From contig JADDIW010000061.1 in NCBI GenBank assembly GCA_018136815.1, positions 2,501-25,221 of the forward strand: 22,721 nucleotides of DNA. Reading direction: 5' to 3'. Positions 1 through 8,877 of this stretch are shown piece after piece. Within the stretch, counting starts at the first letter, position 1, and every line of letters begins with the position of its first letter. The notes under the pieces were generated by a model. It saw only the letters and a list, made by a program, of their open reading frames with translations. It searched no databases and was not told the DNA's origin. The DNA comes from Isochrysis galbana (Eukaryota; Haptophyta; Isochrysidales; Isochrysidaceae). The position numbers were made by a program, and so were the translations under genes.

Positions 1-548
1 GGCCCCCATGAGGGGACTACGCTACACAGCATGGCCAAGGCCACAAAACAGACTAGGGCCCCTGAACAAGGGGGCAGCAGTGCCAAGGGGGACAGCATGG
101 GGAGACCCCTCTCCACACACGCTGAGAAACGAGACGACAAGCACGCCGTGAGTGTGCGCGAGACGAACCAAGAACCGGCCCAATGGGCCTGTGGCTCGAG
201 GAGTGGAGTGGCTGTGGCTGTGTGTGTGGAGTGAGACTCAAAGGAATGTTGTGACCAAGAATGGGTCACACCAGGGACACTCAGGCTCACAAAGGGGCCG
301 ACGTTCGGTCGTCCGTCCAAGTGTGGTTAGTTTCCGCCCCGTTTGGTTTAGTCTGTGTGTCTCTGTTGATCAGCAACTTTTTGAGTCCCCGCGTTGTAGC
401 CCCTCGTGTCTGCCTTGGACCTAAGAAGCTCTCATTCTCATTCGCTCTCTCTCTTCCACTAGCTCGCTAGCTAGCCTCGCCTCTACTCTCCGACGCCGCG
501 CGTCGCAATCCTCAGAACCTCCGTCTACCTCTTCGCTCGAAGCGCTCG
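1..548 (+). other. leader region upstream of the 549 ORF, no gene
   Basis: No convincing reading frame is seen here. From about 300 the plus strand becomes rich in C and T, and 430-548 is a pyrimidine-rich stretch with short CTAG repeats (around 461-473) that runs directly into the ATG at 549. It could be a 5' untranslated region or, if the following ORF is gag-like, part of a long terminal repeat and leader. I could not find a matching repeat elsewhere in the window, so the LTR reading is a guess. Confidence 0.3.
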
Positions 549-1226
549 ATGGCGGACAATGACAACTACTCCTACCATGACCTCTCTGACATTTTCCCGC
601 CCGCAACCAACAACGACTCTTTTACGGCCGCGTCAGCTGCCGGCTCGATCGAACGGCCCTCAGCCTACGAGCCTGTAGTCATCGCATGTTCGACACCCGC
701 CCCCTCCCCGACCCGCCAGTGCCCCGTTCCCTTCGTCCATATCTTCTATCCTTTCCTTTGTTCCCATAGTTGTTCGCCTCCCCCCCCGTCTCTCCGTGTG
801 TTTATCTTCCGTCTTGGTTCTCTCAGCGCCAGCGCTCCGAAGCACCCCCTGTCTCCCTGTTCCTCCGTCTTCCCTGTGCGTCCCCGTCCGTCGTGTGTCA
901 CTATGCAGACTGGTAACTGGTACTCTTCATGTCACGCCGAGCCCCCAACCACTCTCACTCCTCACTCACAGTCCCCACACTCCCACACACACAATCTCAC
1001 ATCAGACTCAACACCACCTCCCAATCCACAGCCAGTCCCAGCCACTGACTCCCCAGTCGGTGTCCTCGAACAACAAGGCCTCCCCCCCTCGCGGGCCCCC
1101 GGATCCCAGCATAACTCCCCTCAAGTTAAATGGGGGGAAAACCCAGTGAAGTTATTACAACGCACCAGGGAAAAGCACCGGGGGGTTGTTGGTGATCTTC
1201 TCTTAGGCATTGGAGACGACCCTTAA
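549..1226 (+). pseudogene. 225-codon ORF, possibly the decayed 5' part of an LTR-retrotransposon gag
   Basis: The ATG follows a pyrimidine-rich leader, and the first 55 codons have a balanced composition (Asp/Asn/Tyr/Ser, starting MADNDNYSYHDLSD), unlike the noise elsewhere. After that the frame becomes Pro/Ser/His-rich low complexity. Near 1110-1170 a different frame reads ITPLKLNGGK followed by a stop and then SYYN, which resembles the 'PLKLNGxNYxxW' start found in Copia-type gag proteins (family knowledge). That suggests a frameshifted, decayed gag rather than a working host gene. No protease, integrase or reverse transcriptase follows, so if it is an element it is truncated here. It could equally be a host gene start with introns that I cannot resolve. 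Confidence 0.3.
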
Positions 1227-1347
1227 CAACTCACGCCGCAAGCGCTCCTCAAAGAATAAATGATTGCGACTCGAGATACTTGCGTTCGCGAGGTACCCTC
1301 GTCGGACTTGAGCCACTCCTCTGATTTGCCCTTCCGATACAAAGACG

Positions 1348-1369
1348 CCCCCCCCCCCCCCCCCCCCCC
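1348..1369 (+). repeat. 22-nt uninterrupted C run
   Basis: This is a mononucleotide tract of 22 C on the plus strand. It lies where a possible last exon of the minus-strand sulfotransferase gene would read poly-glycine. Its length makes it prone to slippage and to assembly error. Confidence 0.9.
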
Positions 1370-1430
1370 GCAGAGAGTTTGTTCAACAATCAGAGGATGG
1401 CCTGTGCCTTGTCGTGCTCCGCCCATCGAT

Positions 1431-1462
1431 CTGAGCGACACAAATCAGCTGCACGATCTTAC
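1431..1462 (-). other. possible 32-nt intron at the 3' end of the sulfotransferase-like gene
   Basis: GTGAG/GTAAGA at 1463/1462 is a strong donor. The nearest frame-compatible acceptor is CGCTCAG/ATC at 1431. Joining them continues the protein as RSMGGARQGTGHPLIVEQTL and then enters the poly-C (poly-Gly) run at 1369-1348. At 32 nt this would be very short for an intron, so a different downstream acceptor is possible. Confidence 0.35.
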
Positions 1463-2300
1463 CTCACAGTCTCATTCACCTCAGACGTCAATTTTCGGTT
1501 CGGTGCACGCCAAGTTCTAAATGGCATTGAAACTTGGGACGCGTTGTACGCAAACAATGTTAGCGGCACACCGCTCCTGGCAGCGGCATCTTGAACATCG
1601 ACGGCGAGTCGCCAAGTAAGATCATGTGCATTGACATCGAGCGCGAGCGCGAGAACATACCTTCTGAGAGCATGGCCGTGACCCCACCCGCCGTTCCTAT
1701 AAGTGTCCAACACTATTTCGTTGTAAAGCCTTGTGTGGCGCATGCACCTAGCGAGGTCGGTATCCGTGTTACCACCGCAGCCTGTCCTGCAGCTTGCATC
1801 AACACCAAGAGAATGATTGCAACGTAGTCTCGGGTGAATAGTATAGAAGTCCCTTCTGTGGCAGCAGTTGACTCGTTCCGCGATTGCACTAGAATTCAAG
1901 ATGAGCATTGGCATGTGCCGATAGGGCTTCAATAAGCTTCCAATGTAGGGATTCGGGCTGAACTTCCCGGGTTCGAAGACTACTGGGTGTTTCGCATTGA
2001 TGGCTGTTGCACTCATGATATCTCGTGGCACAGCCACAGTAAATGACGGGCGAAGAGGCTTCCCCACCATATCCCACATCCTTCGCCCATCGTTCTCTTC
2101 CACCCATTGCTCAAAGTCTGGTAGATTGAGGGGTTCACTTTCGTGCTCCATGACATGGATCACAACAAAAGCCCGTCGCCAATCGTCGTTTAGACGGCGC
2201 TCGAGGCCCGCATCGCAGAGAGGGAATTGTGAGAGTGACAGAGGAGATAAGGACGGGTGTGCTGAAGATGCTGGAATAGGCGTCATCGTGTGACCATCAC
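1463..2300 (-). other. C-terminal Cys-rich module of the sulfotransferase-like gene
   Basis: Downstream of the sulfotransferase end the same frame stays open for about 270 more codons of balanced, protein-like composition. It includes FEQWVEENDGRRMWDMVGKP, a paired-Cys region (CCHRRDF, then CRTGCGG near 1760-1800) and RLYNEIVLD. Optional removal of the 84-nt segment 1660-1577 joins HALRR to SGVPLTLFAYN without changing frame. I recall 'YNEVVxD' segments after Cys-rich stretches in predicted secreted proteins of haptophyte and dinoflagellate type, but cannot name a domain. It may be fused to the sulfotransferase, or be a separate gene whose start lies between 2300 and 2430. Confidence 0.5.
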
Positions 2301-3421
2301 ACAAGTCTGCCGGCGGGCGAGCCAGATGCGTGGAAGGAGTGAAGGTTTGTGACCACATCTCCCTAGCAACGAAGCCGCAGTCCACAGCCTCTCGCCATTG
2401 GCCTCGCCCGGGGACGCGAAGGCTCTCCTTGCACCCTGGTGGTAGGGGATAGCCAAAGCAGATGAAATCCGGCAGCAAGATCCAACACAGTACCACGTTG
2501 TTGGCGGGGACCTTGCGAATGGGGGGATCACACGACGGGTTAGCCACTTTCGTTGAGTCCAATCGAGGCTATGGACGTGACTAATCTGGCAACCCACCTC
2601 CGGTCGCAGCTGTGTGATGGGGAGCCCACACGCTCTGAGCACGTACCTTCAGCATCTCCTCCATTGCCTTTCTTGCCAATGATCCGGACTAGAGGTCAGA
2701 TTCCGGGTGTACGCGCCCGCCTTCGATCCTTTGCCATGACTTGATGCTCTTCGGCTTGAGCTGCAGATGAATCTGCTCGTCAAAAGCTGCGAAGCCGTCG
2801 ATACGGGTACTGAGCTCGTTCCAGCCCTGGAGGAGTAGGAGTGTTGCGCACATGTGAGTCGCCCCGGTCTTCAGCGCCAAAACACACGGCCAATCGTCAA
2901 GCACGCGCACTTCGACCGCTTGTAGTCTGGTCTATACACAATGTGAACGAGGGCACTCGTCGGTGTCATACTTAAAGTCGCACCTCCTCAAAACTGTCCA
3001 GCCGCCCGATAAAGTCCATCTGCCTACTTCGGTACTCGGATGGCCGTCTGCTCATCCCCTGCCTCACAAACATAGTCTGTGGGAAAACATACAAGTCATT
3101 TTGAGCTCCCTCCAGCACGCAGCGATTCAGACGGCCAAAGATTGTGTCCTCGATGTAGGCCTCTGCCTGTGTCTCTACGGGCTCAGCCATGCTGAACGCA
3201 CAGCAGGGAGGCTGGGCGGTTTTGCTCCTTCGCCGCATGACCGATGCTGTGACTGGATCTAATTTACAGCGCGCCACACGCTAAGAGAAGCCAGAAACAT
3301 AGTGAGCAAGCGGCTCCCGCACAAATGTAAAAGTGAATGGTGCAAGGTCTGGTCGCGGCCTGGAGCCGTCGCTCATCCGGATAAGATTGCCGCAGATGCC
3401 TTGTGTGTTGCACTTCCAAAC
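1463..3421 (-). CDS. sulfotransferase-like gene, multi-exon, with two in-frame TAG codons; 5' and 3' ends unresolved
   Basis: Predicted Golgi-type carbohydrate sulfotransferase, which would move sulfate from PAPS to a glycan. Readable minus-strand exons: 3421-2984, 2931-2647, 2511-1661 and 1576-1463, joined by GT-AG introns (2983-2932, 2646-2512, 1660-1577). Exon 1 begins VWKCNTQGICGNLIRM, in the place of the 5' phosphosulfate loop but degenerate. It then has FTFVREPLAHYVSGF, a classic 3' phosphate-binding motif, and ends DFIGRLDSFEE. Exon 2 holds a Lys-Thr-Gly segment, LLLLQGWNEL and SGSLARKAMEEMLK. Exon 3 opens with LLPDFICFGYPLP, the usual end of this domain. Phases agree at every junction. 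Odd points: TAG at 3283-3281 (after VSGFS) and at 2691-2689 (before SGSLARKAM). These suggest a pseudogene, an unrecognised splice event, or recoding. Part of the N terminus lies further upstream, but its exons are uncertain. The family is well supported; the exact model is moderate. Confidence 0.75.
1577..1660 (-). other. in-frame 84-nt intron (possible retained intron)
   Basis: The donor reads CAGAAG/GTATGT and the acceptor reads CTGCCAG/GAG on the minus strand. The segment is exactly 28 codons with no stop, so both the spliced and the unspliced form keep the frame. The spliced form gives the more compact join, ALRR to SGVPLTLF. Confidence 0.55.
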
Positions 3422-3917
3422 CTACTGTGCACAAAACGCAAATAGAGTTATGGGACGGCACTGGAGTCCAGAAGCTGTGCACCATGACTGTTGTGTCATC
3501 CACGTCAATGCGGCACTTGGAAGACAAAAGATATACGTTGGGCCGTGAGAGTCCCTTCTACCAAGCTTCAAAACCGCTCACAAGCGTTCGCCAGCTTCCA
3601 TCAGCACGGCGTGAATCGACGGGCACCCTTCAAACCCACCCTGCACTTGCATACTCAAATTTTCCTGCCGATGGCATTCCTTTCCCCCTTGCTTGATTGG
3701 CGTCTCGTCGCCAATATTTGCTGTCCTGTCCGCAAATGCAGCTCGTTCTATCTCATCTCACCGACACCTGTCCAACAATCCAAAAATCCATAGCCTCCAT
3801 TACCTGCTCCCAATCCATCACACACACAAATCCCACTGAGAGCAGATATCCACTGCCTCATAGCCGGCCTTCAGAGCACCATATGCGACCGAATTCACCC
3901 TTCACCCTTTCAGTGTA

Positions 3918-4171
3918 TCATGCGCGCACCTGCACGTAGCGTATTCTCCTTCCTCTCACTACCGCCTCGCAGTCCAAAAAGGAGGCCGGGACCGTCACGC
4001 CGCCGCCACCCCACTGTGTCAGGTAGTGAGCGCTAGTACCAGAGGTGTTGAGGTGGAGCACGTGCGAGGACGACCACTCGGCCTGCGCAGCACGCATTAC
4101 CGCGCCAAGCCTAGCCAACTCGGAAGCACCCAGCGCCAGGTCGCCCTTGGTCACACGCGAAGGGGGTGCCA
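3918..4171 (-). CDS. possible upstream exon of the sulfotransferase-like gene
   Basis: An open minus-strand frame starts at an internal ATG near 4171 (MAPPSRVTKGDLALGASELARL) and has protein-like composition, with HVLHLNTSGTSAHYL near the middle. The frame is open back to an ATG at 4259, but that start lies inside the dispersed repeat R1 copy A, so the 4171 start is more credible. A donor-like GCG/GTAGTG follows the segment FLDCEA. I see no recognisable family motif, and the link to the exons below 3421 is based only on position and strand. It may be an unrelated gene or noise. Confidence 0.3.
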
Positions 4172-4235
4172 TCGCGCGAGCGACCGTGGAGAGGCGCGTG
4201 CACAGGCTGAAGCGAGGGAGAGGAGAGGGCAGAGA

Positions 4236-4475
4236 GTGTAAGAGTTTTCTTGTTGTCATGTTTTACTCCTAGTGCTGAGGGACCGTGCCTCATCGGCAAC
4301 GGAACAACGGAGCCCCTCCTCCCCCGCGATGGGGGCGTGCGCGGTTGGTGGTGCATGGCTCGTCCGGTGTACTTTATGTGGCTAGGGATGCTAGCCAACA
4401 AGACCTCTTACAAGACTACAGTTTCTAACGCTAGCCAACAAGACCCTCTACAAGGCTAGCTACAATCTCTAATGG
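4236..4475 (+). repeat. dispersed repeat R1, copy A
   Basis: It begins with AGAGTTTTCTTGTTGT, then AGTGCTGAGGGACCG, GGCAACGGA, a GCGATGGGGG(C/T)GTGCGCGGTTGG block and GGCTCGTCCGGTGTA, all of which recur at 11505, 18245, 20554(-) and 22202(-). The tail holds a local tandem duplication of about 40 bp: GCTAGCCAACAAGACC starts at 4390 and again at 4430. The repeat abuts the 5' side of the minus-strand gene. Confidence 0.85.
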
Positions 4476-4757
4476 TAAGACATCACCACATGAAAAAAAA
4501 ATCTTCTTCAAAATCCCCGCTACGCGTGCGGCTTGCGGCAGTGTGCTTATGTAACTCCCTACTACCCAACCTTAACCCCTAACAACCCCCTCCCCCTTCC
4601 CCAGTTCTCTCTTCAGCGGAGAAGCTGGTTCCAGGGAGGCCGCGCGCGCTGCTTCGGCCGGGAGTTGGAGAGAAGGGGGCGGGAGACTGTGGCTCGTCCC
4701 TTGATCTAACTTCGACTCGGGTTTCCCTCCTTTATATAACGTAGGATCTTTATTGAT
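4476..4757. other. intergenic, no gene seen
   Basis: It contains an A run (about 4493-4500), a C-rich stretch (4560-4605), and a TATA-like TTTATATAACG near 4732. The TATA-like motif precedes the ORF2 remnant, but nothing shows it is functional. No reading frame is supported. Confidence 0.4.
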
Positions 4758-5222
4758 ATCCGCTGTGGTTTCTATGTAGAGATTTAGCCACTATCACTCC
4801 ACCGGCATGGTTCATGGAAGCGATCGACTCGGATGTTCAGACGATATTGTGGGACAGAAATCCCCGACTACAGGCGGACGAATTAGGCTCCACGCAAGGA
4901 GGTAGGAGGTGGATATCCTTTCCGACATACCCGAGAGTGGGGACAAGTGAGGACGGACCCCTTCTGGGGATCGGACTGCTCCCGATGGCCGAGCACACGC
5001 GAGCGCTTCAAGCGATTTGGATCATCCGTTACCTAAACCTGTCCACGGCGGACTGGAAGACGGTCCTAGATCAATGGTTCAGCCGCACCCCACTGGGGAG
5101 AGCCGCGGTCTTCTCGAAGGTCGACTCAAAAAGCCTCTCAGCCAGCATTTGCGGTAACAACACGCTCCCAGCCTTCTGGAAGCAAGCACTCGAAAATTTT
5201 AGACGGATTAGGCTACGCGTCA
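4758..5222 (+). pseudogene. non-LTR retrotransposon (LINE-type) ORF2, C-terminal remnant
   Basis: The frame is open from about 4758, after a TGA. It reads through PPAWFMEAIDSDVQTILWD, GGRRWISF, a degraded GGLG-like stretch (GPLLGIGLLPM) and EHTRALQAIWIIRYL, then DWKTVLDQWF and GRAAVFS. This order (Leu/Pro-rich thumb, 'FLW', 'RWxxW', 'GGLGxxD', 'xRALQAKWxxRYL', then Trp-rich) is typical of the region after the reverse transcriptase domain in L1/Tx1-like ORF2 proteins (family knowledge). The catalytic palm is missing, so this is a truncated copy. Homology ends near 5220, where extreme GC-rich sequence begins. It is on the opposite strand to the reverse transcriptase piece near 20.3 kb, so the two are separate copies. 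Confidence 0.7.
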
Positions 5223-5930
5223 GGGGGACCACCCCCCCTATCGTAAGTTACATTTATACCGCACGTCGCGGAAGTATCCATACGACATGCCGCGTGACAT
5301 ACGGCGGGCCGGAGTGCGGGCCACCCTGCGTCGGCCCGGGCGCCGTGGGGTGCTGCGGCGCCGACGCACGACGGCGAGCGCGGCGTGCGCACTCAGGCGC
5401 GACGCAGGGCGGACACCGAGTCGGACGTCGCTCCGGGCGTCGCTCGCCGCCACGCTGCCCCGCCGTGCCCTCGGTCCCTCGCCCCCCGCGGCAGGTTCTT
5501 CCTCTCGGCGTGCCATCCGTCGCCTCCGGCCGTTATATTATTCCCCCCCCCCCCGCGCGAGGTTCTTCTCCTCCGCGCGCGGTTCGTTTCCTCCGGCCGT
5601 CGTTCGTTCCCCCCCCCCGCGCGCACTGTTCCCCCCCCTCGCTTCGATTCCTCTCACGATTCCTTCGATGATTGCCTCCATCTCGTCCGTTCTTCTTCGC
5701 CATTCTCGCGGAGGGGGCACCAACGTTTAACGTTAGTTTCGCCGCGTTTTCGGTGAAAGAAAGGAAGAACGAATGGCACGCGCCTCGCGTCTCGCGTCTT
5801 GTTTCGTCGCCCCTTGCTCGTCGCTTGTCTAGAAGGTCTCTCTGCACATCGCCTTCTTCCCCCCGCGCGAGTTTGGACCTCTCCTCGACCCTCCGCGTTG
5901 GCTTCAGCGGACGAGTTTCACTTTAACGAT
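5223..5930. repeat. GC-rich low-complexity stretch with C runs
   Basis: The sequence is dominated by CGCG words and C runs. CCTCCGGCCGT occurs near 5522 and again near 5589, each followed by a C run and GCGCG, so there is a rough 67-bp tandem unit. Frames on both strands are open only because stops are rare. No protein motif is recognised. Confidence 0.6.
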
Positions 5931-7148
5931 AGTTCGAACCCTTCGTTTGCGTAGTTTTGCGCTCTCTTTCCGTATTTCTTCGCGCATGACGAGCGATCGC
6001 GACCTCAGCCTTCGCCGCGCGGGGAGGGTTTGTTTATCGTATGATTCCGGATAGGGCCTGGTAAGAGTTTCGCGAAACTTTTTGCGAAATTTGGGGGACG
6101 TCTCAGCGCGAAGAAATTTCGAGAAATTTGGGGGAGGAAAACCGTGAAAAGAGTAACTTTCACAAAACTTGTGCGAAAATTCGCTAGTCGCTAGTATAAA
6201 AGCCGACCGAAAAGTAACTCTAACTTCTAATTCTAATTGCCACCTATCGGTGCCGTGCGGGCTCACGGCCTGGTGGCTCATGGCGCGTGGCGCGGCTAGG
6301 CACGCGCCCGCACGCCCCAAGAAAACAAGGCGAATCTCACGTGTTTTTGCTCCTTAATCAAATACATGCCACTTTTATGTCTTTCTCGATGCAAAGTGCA
6401 AAGTGAAAGTGCGTGAGAAGAAAGATCGAAGATCGTCTAGATCTAGCATAAATTTTGCATAAAGCATAAACGAGGGTGCGGCGACGGCGCGCGGCGCGGC
6501 CGGACGACACCCCGCCTTGCTCCTTGCAGCCGCGGACGCGTCATGGCGCGGAAGCGGAGGCGAGGTGAGGTGTGCGCGCGCGCACTGACGGCACACGTCT
6601 CGCACACACAAACTTGCAACAGCAAGAGCTGCCGCCAATCAATACATTTGGCAGCAGCAGCAGCGCAAGGTTTCAATGTCGACCGCGCGGACGGACGTCA
6701 AGGAGTTCAACAACCATGTGCTGAATTGGTGGGCCTGCAACCGCTCTAACTTAGATTCCCAATCGGGTAACGGCAGACGGCAGCTCGCATCATCACTTTT
6801 CTTTTGACACCTCCGGCTAGAGTCGGGAGATCGCCTAGCTTATAGATAGAGTCTAGACGCTTGAGGTTCTTGAGGGTGTACTTTAGCAAGCAAGATGCTC
6901 GCAACTTCCTTGGTCTTCATCGACACGTGCTTACTACTCCCTTGATCTCCATGCCTAGGTGATCAGTCCAGAGCTAGAGCATATTCATATTCCGAGTAGA
7001 AAGAAGCCTGTAGAAGTTGCTTGGCCACGTGGGTATAATGGTAATGGTAGACCAACATTGAATGAAGTGTAGTGATTGATAGAAGCGTGGAGCCGTCGTA
7101 GACGTAGAGATAGACATAAGAACGAAGATTGATGATTTACCATCGCGG
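5931..7148. other. gene-free region; AT-richer than its surroundings
   Basis: No supported gene. AAATTTGGGGGA-type motifs occur twice (near 6089 and 6123), and a TATAAAAG lies at 6195-6202. A CAG-type run (GCAGCAGCAGCAGCGC) lies near 6650. From about 6750 to 7148 the GC content drops well below that of the flanks and no ORF longer than 60 codons is present. It could be the untranslated or 3' part of the element that carries the 7149-8117 ORF. Confidence 0.4.
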
Positions 7149-8117
7149 TTATAACTTATAACGAATCGGGTCGAAAATGCGAAACACGATGTAGGTGGCG
7201 ACCTCTTTGAGAGAGGACCTGATAGCGCTAGATTTGCGGGGAGCTGAGTCGGCTATCGTGCCATAGGTGACTCCAAACTCATGCGGGACTCCCGAGAGTA
7301 CCGTTTGAAGTTTGTCGCCATAAGCGGCCTTGAATTGGTCGTGAGCATCGTCATCGACGTAGAAAATCCATGGGCCCTTTCGGCCCTTGTCCATCCCGTC
7401 TGGCGTGGCATCGAGGCCCTCTAGCCTAGAGAGAAGAAACTTCATGAACGTGGCTACATCCTCACTTTTAATGTCCTTTTTGTCTTCAGCTAGTTGCGCT
7501 AGCTGAATGAAAAAGGGTGTGTCTTCGGGTTCCTCTTCTTCATCCATTGGAGGGGGAGCGAGTTGGGTGGTGTTGGTGGGAGTCCCTTTGGGATCCGACT
7601 GTGGGTCGGCCCGCTTGCGCGACAGCTGTTGCGGTTGTTGTTGGGCTGGCTGCTTCAGAGCTTGTTGGGCTGGCTCCTTCAGTTTGCTCCCATGCGTGGC
7701 TTCAGCATACGACTTGGGCGCATGGGTTGTTGGTTGGTTGGTGGGAGCAAAGGCTCCAAGGATTGATTGTTGTGTCAAGTGCCCGCCCCCGAGGGGTGCA
7801 CTGCTGGTAGGAGTTACCACCATGGGGGTGGCAACAATGCTGCCACCCACCATGGGGAGTCCTTGATTGGGTGGCGAGACGGTGGAGCTGGGCGGCTGAG
7901 CCAGTTGCTGGCTCTGTTGCTCTGCAGGGAGCAGGGCACGGCCTGTTCCCTGCTTCTGGGGCTGGTGAGGAGGCGAGGGTGGCGGAGCCATGTCGACGTC
8001 GGTATCCGGTGGGGCAGAGGCCTGCGAGCGCTTCGGCTCCGGCGGTTTGGGGCGGCCCCGTTGGGGCGTCGTGGCGGCGGGGGGCTGGGAGAGGGGAGCG
8101 GTCGGCGCGCGCTCCAT
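7149..8117 (-). CDS. 322-residue Pro/Gln-rich protein, possible retrotransposon ORF1
   Basis: Function not recognised. The first ~190 residues are disordered: Pro/Ala/Gln-rich, with basic patches (RGRPKPPEPKRSQ, LSRKRAD) and SYAEATHGS, a short motif type common in non-LTR ORF1 proteins (weak evidence). An acidic hinge (MDEEEEPEDTPF) follows. The last ~120 residues look folded: FIQLAQLAEDKK, VATFMKFLLSRLEGLDA, KGPWIFYVDDDAHDQFKAAYGDKL and ATYIVFRIFDPIRY. The ATG lies just after an AAAACTATTGTTATAGTTTT leader, and a hairpin sits 40-60 bp upstream. A diverged copy of the leader and first codons is present at 15750-15815, so the 5' end belongs to a repeated sequence. A host nuclear or RNA-binding protein is the alternative. 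Confidence 0.5.
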   Translation of the reverse strand: MERAPTAPLSQPPAATTPQRGRPKPPEPKRSQASAPPDTDVDMAPPPSPPHQPQKQGTGRALLPAEQQSQQLAQPPSSTVSPPNQGLPMVGGSIVATPMVVTPTSSAPLGGGHLTQQSILGAFAPTNQPTTHAPKSYAEATHGSKLKEPAQQALKQPAQQQPQQLSRKRADPQSDPKGTPTNTTQLAPPPMDEEEEPEDTPFFIQLAQLAEDKKDIKSEDVATFMKFLLSRLEGLDATPDGMDKGRKGPWIFYVDDDAHDQFKAAYGDKLQTVLSGVPHEFGVTYGTIADSAPRKSSAIRSSLKEVATYIVFRIFDPIRYKL

Positions 8118-8153
8118 CGCTAAAACTATAACAATAGTTTTGAGAATTTGAAA

Positions 8154-8176
8154 TTTGAGATGCAGCGCATCTCAAA
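8154..8176. promoter_or_regulatory. perfect 10-bp hairpin upstream of the 7149-8117 ORF
   Basis: TTTGAGATGC (8154-8163) and GCATCTCAAA (8167-8176) are exact inverted repeats around an AGC loop. On the minus strand the hairpin lies about 37 nt before the ATG, and a TATA-like TTTATATGAC (about 8188-8197) lies just upstream of it. It could be in a 5' untranslated region or in a promoter. The role is unknown. Confidence 0.6.
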
Positions 8177-8434
8177 GATGGCTCGTGTCATATAAAGAAC
8201 ATTAACATTCGCAAATGGACTTTTCACATCCCGAGATGGACCCATCCTCTTAGATAGGGGTGTTGAGATGGACTTTCCCGTCCCCTTATAGGGGGGAGCA
8301 GGCGGGGGAGCAGAGGTAGGGGTATAGGCGGCGGCAGCGGGAACGCGGGGGAGTGTGCGTCATTAGTAGCGTAGCGGGCACCTTCAAGAATGTTTTTTTT
8401 TGGAGGGCGTTCGAGCGCTCCCCCTAACGCAACA

Positions 8435-8496
8435 GTGCACTTGGCCTGCACCCTCCCACACTCCCTCGCACCAGCACGCCGGCTACGCCTGGCACT
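8435..8496 (+). repeat. 62-bp direct repeat, left copy
   Basis: The sequence begins GTGCACTTGGCCTGCACC and ends GGCTACGCCTGGCACT. An identical copy lies at 8878-8939, and start-to-start spacing is 443 bp. The flanks differ on both sides. Confidence 0.95.
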
Positions 8497-8877
8497 TTTA
8501 TCATACGACACATCTAACGGCAGGTGACCATTGGCTATATCACGCCGCGATGGCTGACGGTTCCCTCGCGTGGCGGTACCACCGCGATACACGGCCTGTG
8601 CCCCGTGTCGTCTGCGGAGCAGCATCAGCAAAGTCACCCGACCGCCAACCGTCACAGAGGTAATAGCTACAGCAGCTCGTCCTGTGGGCCCAACAACACC
8701 TTTCCGTCCTGCATGCCCTCCAAGAGTGCCGGGAAACCGACTGCACTTGGCTGCAGCATTTGATGTACTGGGCTGCACAAGAACACATCCCCGGTCCGAA
8801 CGTGCAACATCTACGACACCTCCTACAACTTGCCGCCCATCGCCATGGTCGCAATCACAAACACTGTGGTCGCCACT

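Noticed and set aside
1960-1985. GGTTCGA-like tRNA T-arm motif
   Set aside because: It falls inside the sulfotransferase-gene exon, and no cloverleaf could be built around it.
4171-4259. upstream ATG at 4259 as the start of the minus-strand gene
   Set aside because: The first codons are the reverse complement of the R1 copy A head, so this start would be repeat-derived. An internal ATG near 4171 is preferred.
5904-6320. 138-codon minus-strand frame
   Set aside because: Its Lys/Arg/Phe-rich part comes from simple AAATTTG words, and it lacks any motif or start context.
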